36,037 nucleotides of DNA from a virus, in the IMG/VR virus record IMGVR_UViG_3300021197_001882, positions 1 through 36,037 of that record; one strand, written 5' to 3'. Below, piece after piece: positions 31,139 to 36,037 of the stretch. Each line of letters begins with the position of its first letter. Positions within the stretch are counted from its first letter, which is position 1. A model generated the notes under the pieces. That model had not been told where the DNA came from and made no database searches. It saw only the letters and a list, made by a program, of their open reading frames with translations. The position numbers were made by a program, and so were the translations under genes.

Positions 31139-33981
31139 TACGCAGCCTCTCCTATACTCAATGCACTAACACTTTGGCCACTTGCTAGTGCAATACGAAC
31201 TAGTACAACATTATTTCTAGCATTACTCATGTTTTCTGATCCCAGTGTCATTGTATAGCCGCCGCTTAGTGAAGTGCTTGCTGCTATTCTATCTCCTGAT
31301 GTAAATGCGCAACCATTACTGCCGTTACCACCATTACCTGTATCACTGCCTGGCTGTCCACTACCGCCGTAAGTTGTACTGCAATCTAACCAGCCGTTCA
31401 GTCCACTACTGTCGTCTATGCCTGTGCCTGGTGCTGCAATAAACACACCTGTGACTCCTGCACTTGTAATATTAATATCAAAGTTAGCAACCCCAGTTCT
31501 TCGGAATGCAAAAGTAAAGTACTGTGTGCCTGTGTCACCACTTCTGTTTGGACCTGCAGGGAAGTAACCGCTTGAGTAGTTTGTAACATCATGCTTGATT
31601 ACACCAAGTCTCACAGTTGCTTCTTTTGTACCTGCTACGCCAGGATCACTTGCTTCTGTATATAAACTGTTTGTGTAAAAGTTTGAACTTCCTGAATATG
31701 CAGGAGTATTTGTAGTTGCTGCACTTAGATCAAAAATACGTTTTCCATCATCATCGTAGGTTGCTCCAAGTGCATCTGCTACTGCAATTGCAATTTCACT
31801 AATGCCACTTTGTGCCGCTGTATGTACTTGTATATTGCCTGTAATATCAGTGTACCCGCTTGCACCGTTAACATTTCTTGCACGGATATGCGCTGTATCA
31901 ACTGTGCGCACACTGCTTGATGTAATAGGTATAACCAAGTTACCAATTGCATATGCACTGCTTGTGCCAGTATTCGCTTTTGGTACTCCACTTGATAGCA
32001 TTGTGGTGCTTCCATCAATATTAGCATAGGTATAATTTTGCCCAGTAAACGCTGCACTGCTTGTGCCTTCTTGATTACTGTCGCTGTCAATTTCTACAAT
32101 ATTACTTTGGTTTGTATATGCTTGTCCTACAAGATTTGTAAACTGAGCACCAGTTAGTGTAAGGGCTGGACTACCAGTATTGTAATAAGGAATACCTGAT
32201 ATAAAACGCTTTGTTCCAGCAGTGCTTTCACTTAGTGTGCCTGCTGCACTAACAGCCGGTACTGCAGTAAGATCATCTTTTACAAATTCTACTTTACTGC
32301 TATTGCCTGTGGTGCTATGAATAAGTTGCATGCTGTTTAAGCCTACGCTTAGTCCGCTTACTGCTTTACTAATTCTTGCTTTGAATCCCTTGTACAGTGC
32401 AGGATGATATATACTGCTTGCAAAACTAACAGTGCTACCGCCTGCATCAAGTAAATTATAATCACTTTCGCTATCAATAATTAGGCTTGTGTAAGTACCA
32501 CTGTCATCATTTGCTGAAAATGCTTTTGCTCCATCTGCACTGCCGTTAATATTTGCAGTGAGTGTACCGCTGTCTGCTCTATAAGCAAACGTTGTTATAG
32601 GTCCTGCTACTGCAGTTCCACTTGTAACACGATTTACATCTGCACCTGCTGCTAGTACTGCACCGCCAGTGCGATCTGTAAATCCGTGTGCAAGTTTAGG
32701 ACTTGTACCTGTGCTTGTTACATTAGGTAATGTTTTGGTGCTTAGTGCATTAGGTGCAGCAATTGCACTATCATAAACTTTTACAAGTTGTGTACCTGTA
32801 ACAGGAAGTATTGCAGGATTTGCTGTTTGATGTCCTGCTAGTGTAAGTGTAAATGTATCTCTGCCTGTGCCACTATCTGTACTGCTTCCCCAAGTATGCT
32901 GTAATCTTGCGCCACTAGTACCACCTGCTGCACTAATGCTTGCTATAGTATCGGCACTGGTTCCATCGCCCCAGTTCATAGTCCAGTTTGCTGTAGCGCC
33001 GCCCATGTTTGTGGTTGTGTTTGCCATATACAAACTCTGACCTTCAATGACGTATAAGTCATTACCAGTCAATGCACTACCGCCCGAACTTGCTCTAAAC
33101 AAGTCAAACTGTGCAACAGGATTTGCTGTGTATATTGTGATGTAATCTGTTCTCGTGGTTGTTTCAGTGCTACCATCACCACTACCACTTGCATTAAATG
33201 CTGTAACACTAACATCAAATGGGCTACCAGTATTAGAACTATATGTATGTGTAGGTGTACTATCTGTCAGACTGCTATCTGTTGTTCCATCACCCCAGTT
33301 TACTGTGTATCTGTTTGGATTGCCGTCTGCAGTAATAGTAAGCGTTGCTGCCGTGCCTGCGCCACCTGCTGTGACATCACTAGTAAATGCAACGTTACTT
33401 ACTGCAGTGCTATTAAGTACGTTCTGCAATGCTTCATTTATGCTATCAATAGCATTTGTAACTTTTGTTGTAGAAGTAAACCCTTTGAACATTGCATCTG
33501 TTGTAAGACTTCCATCTGTAGGTGTAGATAATTCAACTTGCATTCCAGTAGGTGTTGATGATGCATCAACATATGCTTTAATACTTTGTTGTGTTGCTAA
33601 TGCAGTTGCACTATCGCTGCCCAGGTTGTCTTCGTCAAGTATGCTGCTTATTGTTGCCCCGCTTATTGTTAAACTTCCGTCAATAGTAGTGTTTGCTCTA
33701 ATATCAACAGTACCAGTGCCGTTTGCATCCAGTGTAAGGTTAGCATTACTTACTGTGCTTTCAATCTTATTACCTGCAATAGTAATTTGATCGAGAGCAA
33801 GCGTACCACTAGTAATAGCAGTATTGCCTACGACATTTAATGTGCTTGAAGGACTTGCTGTTCCTATACCAATGCGACCATTGGAGTAGTCTACTACGAG
33901 AGTTGTAGTGTTAAACGATAAATTGCTATCTCGTTCTAAATTTGCTTTGAGGGCCTTGCCCCCAATACGACTTATAGCCAT
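31138..33981 (-). CDS. Virion structural protein with two PKD-type Ig domains (947 aa)
   Basis: A 947-aa protein. The N-terminal 170 residues are fibre-like (NGRIGIGTASPSSTLNVVGN; TALATQQSIKAYVDASSTPT). Two PKD-like domains follow, each with the WGDGT signature: NPNRYTVNWGDGTTDSSLTD near residue 228 and NWTMNWGDGTSADT near 336, with matching HTYSS and HTWGSS strands. PKD and other Ig-like folds on phage tails bind cell-surface sugars weakly. The rest is beta-rich, and the C-terminus ends in Ala/Ser-rich sequence (ALASGQSVSALSIGEAA). It has a late promoter at 34044 and a GGAGTG ribosome site, and overlaps the next gene by one base. Confidence 0.75.
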   Translation of the reverse strand: MAISRIGGKALKANLERDSNLSFNTTTLVVDYSNGRIGIGTASPSSTLNVVGNTAITSGTLALDQITIAGNKIESTVSNANLTLDANGTGTVDIRANTTIDGSLTISGATISSILDEDNLGSDSATALATQQSIKAYVDASSTPTGMQVELSTPTDGSLTTDAMFKGFTSTTKVTNAIDSINEALQNVLNSTAVSNVAFTSDVTAGGAGTAATLTITADGNPNRYTVNWGDGTTDSSLTDSTPTHTYSSNTGSPFDVSVTAFNASGSGDGSTETTTRTDYITIYTANPVAQFDLFRASSGGSALTGNDLYVIEGQSLYMANTTTNMGGATANWTMNWGDGTSADTIASISAAGGTSGARLQHTWGSSTDSGTGRDTFTLTLAGHQTANPAILPVTGTQLVKVYDSAIAAPNALSTKTLPNVTSTGTSPKLAHGFTDRTGGAVLAAGADVNRVTSGTAVAGPITTFAYRADSGTLTANINGSADGAKAFSANDDSGTYTSLIIDSESDYNLLDAGGSTVSFASSIYHPALYKGFKARISKAVSGLSVGLNSMQLIHSTTGNSSKVEFVKDDLTAVPAVSAAGTLSESTAGTKRFISGIPYYNTGSPALTLTGAQFTNLVGQAYTNQSNIVEIDSDSNQEGTSSAAFTGQNYTYANIDGSTTMLSSGVPKANTGTSSAYAIGNLVIPITSSSVRTVDTAHIRARNVNGASGYTDITGNIQVHTAAQSGISEIAIAVADALGATYDDDGKRIFDLSAATTNTPAYSGSSNFYTNSLYTEASDPGVAGTKEATVRLGVIKHDVTNYSSGYFPAGPNRSGDTGTQYFTFAFRRTGVANFDINITSAGVTGVFIAAPGTGIDDSSGLNGWLDCSTTYGGSGQPGSDTGNGGNGSNGCAFTSGDRIAASTSLSGGYTMTLGSENMSNARNNVVLVRIALASGQSVSALSIGEAA

Positions 33982-33994
33982 ACCTACACTCCGC

Positions 33995-34027
33995 TATCCT
34001 GCGATCACCTACTAACGTCCGAGGTGA
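33995..34027 (-). promoter_or_regulatory. Small hairpin in the leader of the PKD gene
   Basis: On the minus strand TCACCT and AGGTGA can pair around an 11-nt loop in the mRNA leader between the late promoter and the ATG at 33981. The stem is only 6 bp and may be chance. Confidence 0.25.
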
Positions 34028-34043
34028 CAGGGTTTATTAAGTG

Positions 34044-34050
34044 TATTTAT
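34044..34050 (-). promoter_or_regulatory. T4-type late promoter for the PKD gene
   Basis: CATAAATA on the minus strand, 62 nt before the ATG at 33981, the longest leader of the late units seen here. Confidence 0.7.
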
Positions 34051-34052
34051 GC

Positions 34053-34490
34053 TTAGTGTGTAGTACTGTCGGTTCCATGAATAACAACTACACTTTCACT
34101 GCCCCCAGGAGCACTTGTGAATGTAATAGTTGTACCATTTAGTGTATAAGCAGTGGCTGGATTTTGGAAAACGTTACCTACAGCAACAATAACACGTTGG
34201 GGCTGATTGCTTGTCACTGCTTGACTCATTGTAAATGCAGTTGTTGATCCATTACCAGTGAAACTATCTTGCGTAATAGCAACGTTGCCTTCTTTACTGA
34301 ACTGAACAAAAGAACTGCCGTCAAAGTATTCCATTTTATCTACACTAGTGTTAAATCGTAAGTCGCCTTTTTTTGCGGCTGAGGGCCTAAGTGCAGTTGT
34401 TCCTGCTGGAATCTCTAAACCGCCTTCATCTTTTGCTTTAATAGTATCACCACCATCAGCTCTGCCTTTTGTTTTTACAAAGCCAGCCAT
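34053..34490 (-). CDS. Small fibre-cassette structural protein (145 aa)
   Basis: A 145-aa protein. After a short N-terminus (MAGFVKTKGRADGG) it consists of the two modules shared with larger fibre proteins: PAGTTALRPSAAKKGDLRFN ... MEYFDGSSF and GNGSTTAFTMSQAVTSNQPQ ... TITFTSAPGGSESVVVIHG. It could be a minimal fibre subunit or an adaptor made of modules found in its neighbours. Its ATG overlaps the stop of the 34490 gene (TAATG). Confidence 0.7.
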   Translation of the reverse strand: MAGFVKTKGRADGGDTIKAKDEGGLEIPAGTTALRPSAAKKGDLRFNTSVDKMEYFDGSSFVQFSKEGNVAITQDSFTGNGSTTAFTMSQAVTSNQPQRVIVAVGNVFQNPATAYTLNGTTITFTSAPGGSESVVVIHGTDSTTH

Positions 34491-34801
34491 TAGATTGTTA
34501 CCGAACTAACTGTTGGCATAATACTAGATCCTGCACTAGCAATACATTGAATTGTATCACCGTTGGATAGTACTAGTTTTTCAAGATTAACAACATAAGT
34601 ATCAGCTGGGTCAATGGTAATTGTTTTAACAATTTTATTTGTTGTTGCGGCACTAGCACCGCTTTGTACAACATGAACATCCATTGTTCTAGCAGTGCCG
34701 TTTTCATTCATAAAAAACATACAAGTAATAGCAGTTGTGCCGCTACTTGTGTATACTGTTGTTGCGCTTGTGCCTACTGCGCCTGCTTGTGTGATCGCCA
34801 T
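34490..34801 (-). CDS. Small beta-rich structural protein (103 aa)
   Basis: A 103-aa protein of alternating strands (TTVYTSSGTTAITCMFFMNE, DVHVVQSGASAATTNKIVKT, TYVVNLEKLVLSNGDTIQCI), as in small phage decoration or fibre-associated proteins. No specific family recognised. It has an AAAGGA ribosome site and lies in the late unit that starts at 35485. Confidence 0.65.
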   Translation of the reverse strand: MAITQAGAVGTSATTVYTSSGTTAITCMFFMNENGTARTMDVHVVQSGASAATTNKIVKTITIDPADTYVVNLEKLVLSNGDTIQCIASAGSSIMPTVSSVTI

Positions 34802-34813
34802 TTATTAGTTCCT

Positions 34814-35461
34814 TTAAAAAATTAATCCGTATACGATGGCTTTAGATTTACTTACAAGTTCGTCACTAGTACTGCCATCTACAAAGTACACGCCTGTGCC
34901 ACCACCAGCCGCTGTGTCTGCATACAGCAATGTTGCACCTGTTACACTGCTAGGGACAACTGACTGATCATTTAATTTAAGCGCACTTGCAACTGTTACT
35001 TTGCCAGTTCCACTTGGTACCAACTGAATATCTTCATTGCTTACTGCACTAACGATATTAAATCCGTTAGTTTCTAAATCTCCACCAAGTTGTGGACTAG
35101 TATCATCTACAACTACTGTTGATCCTGAACTACTAGTAACCATTATGTTTGTGAATGAAGAGCCTGCATCTAAACTTATTTTAAATTTATCATCTGCTTC
35201 ATCAAAAACAAACTGTGCATTTGCAACGCTACCACGATCAATTTCAATACCAGATTTGCCTGCACCGCCACTAACACCTGCACCTGACTCACCATCATTG
35301 TAAACAACAATGTTATCTTTAATAGCCGCATTGGTTGTTGATACAGTTGTGGTTGTGCCGCTAACTGTTAAGTTACCAGTAACAACTAATGCACTGTCGA
35401 TGGTAGTACCACCGCTGGCAGTAATTGTATATGCTCCACCGATTCTTTTTGTTTGACTCAT
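34814..35461 (-). CDS. Fibre-cassette structural protein (215 aa)
   Basis: A 215-aa protein. It starts MSQTKRIGGAYTITASGGTT and continues with LTVSGTTTTVSTTNAAIKDN and a DRGSVANAQFVFDEADDKFK module. Both of these also occur in the N-terminal half of the 938-aa fibre protein. The middle has TSPQLGGDLETNGFNIVSAV and IQLVPSGTGKVTVASALKLN, typical of marine phage fibre proteins. It has a late promoter at 35485 and an AGGAA ribosome site. A virion adaptor or short fibre role is likely. Confidence 0.7.
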   Translation of the reverse strand: MSQTKRIGGAYTITASGGTTIDSALVVTGNLTVSGTTTTVSTTNAAIKDNIVVYNDGESGAGVSGGAGKSGIEIDRGSVANAQFVFDEADDKFKISLDAGSSFTNIMVTSSSGSTVVVDDTSPQLGGDLETNGFNIVSAVSNEDIQLVPSGTGKVTVASALKLNDQSVVPSSVTGATLLYADTAAGGGTGVYFVDGSTSDELVSKSKAIVYGLIF

Positions 35462-35476
35462 TGTATAAATTCCTGC

Positions 35477-36037
35477 TTATAGATTATTTATCACTTGTGA
35501 GAACTCAGTCAAATACATGGTTCTAAAATTATTATGTTGCATCCATCTAATACTAGTAAACTCATGCAATGGATTAACATGCACTATGTTTTTATAGGGA
35601 AATTTTGTAAGCAATGTACTAATTTGTGTCTCCCAACTGCCCCAATATGTTGGCGCACTTTCTTTACTCTTGTAATGTTCAGTACCAGCGTATATATTGT
35701 TTATAAAGTTATGTTGTCCTTTAAGATCGAATCCTATTAAAAAAATATACTCTGCGTCAGTCAAACAAGCAAGTCCACACGCAGCAGGCCCACTGCTAAA
35801 ATTATGTATTAATTGTGGTAATATCCTAGCACCACTGTGTTCTATAATATACTGTTTGCGTGAGTAGTGCTGGCGTCTTTTACTATACCCATTTTGTTGT
35901 ATTTCATGTGACATACCTCGATCTGTGCTTACTAGTACAGTGGGTTCAAACTCCTCATATATTCTATTACAGCCATAGACTTTCCCTCGCTTTAATAGTT
36001 CCTCTGGAACTACTTCTAAACGTGTTACGCCATTACC
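35477..36037 (-). CDS. GN-x-x-x-R / YGCN-family protein, glycosyltransferase-like (copy 2, partial)
   Basis: The reading frame is open to the right edge of the window, so the N-terminus is missing. The in-frame ATG at 35914 is internal. Visible parts are GNGVTRLEVVPEEL, VYGCNRIYEEFEPTVLVSTD, then HSGARILPQ, SSGPAACGLACLTDAEYIFL and IGFDL. They match the GNSKSR, YGCNLLYKDFIPTFLVAIN, GSAGNLALRLACADG and IFMVGM parts of the gene at 22577, so the two are paralogues. The function is inferred as a sugar-transferase-like Rossmann protein of the DUF115/GT42 sort. It lies upstream of the fibre cassette on the same strand, and its end contains the late promoter for the next gene. Confidence 0.62.
   Translation of the reverse strand, partial: GNGVTRLEVVPEELLKRGKVYGCNRIYEEFEPTVLVSTDRGMSHEIQQNGYSKRRQHYSRKQYIIEHSGARILPQLIHNFSSGPAACGLACLTDAEYIFLIGFDLKGQHNFINNIYAGTEHYKSKESAPTYWGSWETQISTLLTKFPYKNIVHVNPLHEFTSIRWMQHNNFRTMYLTEFSQVINNL
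35485..35491 (-). promoter_or_regulatory. T4-type late promoter for the 34814-34053 structural genes
   Basis: GATAAATA on the minus strand, 23 nt before the ATG at 35461, inside the 3' end of the upstream gene. Confidence 0.7.

Noticed and set aside
24300-35400. CRISPR-like or satellite repeat array in the fibre region
   Set aside because: The repeats are protein-coding modules of variable length in frame, without constant repeats and unique spacers.
35477-35914. A complete 145-aa gene starting at 35914
   Set aside because: The frame stays open upstream to the window edge and encodes conserved family motifs there (GNG-x-x-R, YGCN), so 35914 is an internal Met of a longer gene.

Overview
This window looks like part of a T4-like marine myovirus genome. 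The evidence is a set of T4-type virion and packaging genes: gp32 (partial), gp17, gp16, gp4, gp19, gp18, gp13, gp14, gp15 and a dNMP kinase. It also carries a long run of repetitive fibre and structural genes of the kind found in marine cyanophages and pelagiphages. The sequence is AT-rich. T4-type late promoters of the form NATAAATA precede most transcription units. A Usg-like protein, a family otherwise known from alphaproteobacteria, sits beside the terminase and hints at an alphaproteobacterial (for example SAR11-like) host. That host call is inference. No tRNA, CRISPR array, insertion sequence, integrase or reverse transcriptase was seen.

Left part (1-8.8 kb, mostly minus strand): the gp32 start with a structured leader; an asparagine-synthetase-like enzyme; an 837-aa protein with a Cys cluster and an acidic Ca-binding-type loop; terminase large subunit gp17; the Usg-like protein; a plus-strand HNH nuclease; a glycosyltransferase-like gene overlapping an SGNH hydrolase gene; and a very acidic protein. 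Middle (8.8-17.7 kb, minus): a conserved unknown, gp16, gp4, a small conserved protein, a gp19-like tube protein, gp19, a greatly enlarged gp18, a plus-strand zinc/HNH-like protein, dNMP kinase and gp13.

At 17.7-19.6 kb, a three-gene minus operon with a good sigma70-type promoter and an Smr-domain gene separate gp13 from gp14/gp15. Gp14, gp15 and a Nudix gene run on the plus strand from a late promoter placed back-to-back with the Smr promoter. From 22.6 kb to the end (minus) lies the fibre/adhesin cassette: seven modular structural proteins sharing domains, bracketed by two paralogous genes with a GN-x-x-x-R ... YGCN signature.

The layout suggests that virion assembly genes (neck, tail, packaging) and host-recognition genes are expressed late from gp55-type promoters, while gp32 and the small operon at 19.3 kb can also be read early by host sigma70 RNA polymerase. 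Three late promoters lie only 5-6 nt from their start codons and imply leaderless mRNAs. Four intrinsic terminators were found, all on the minus strand. No stretch over 300 bases lacks a gene.
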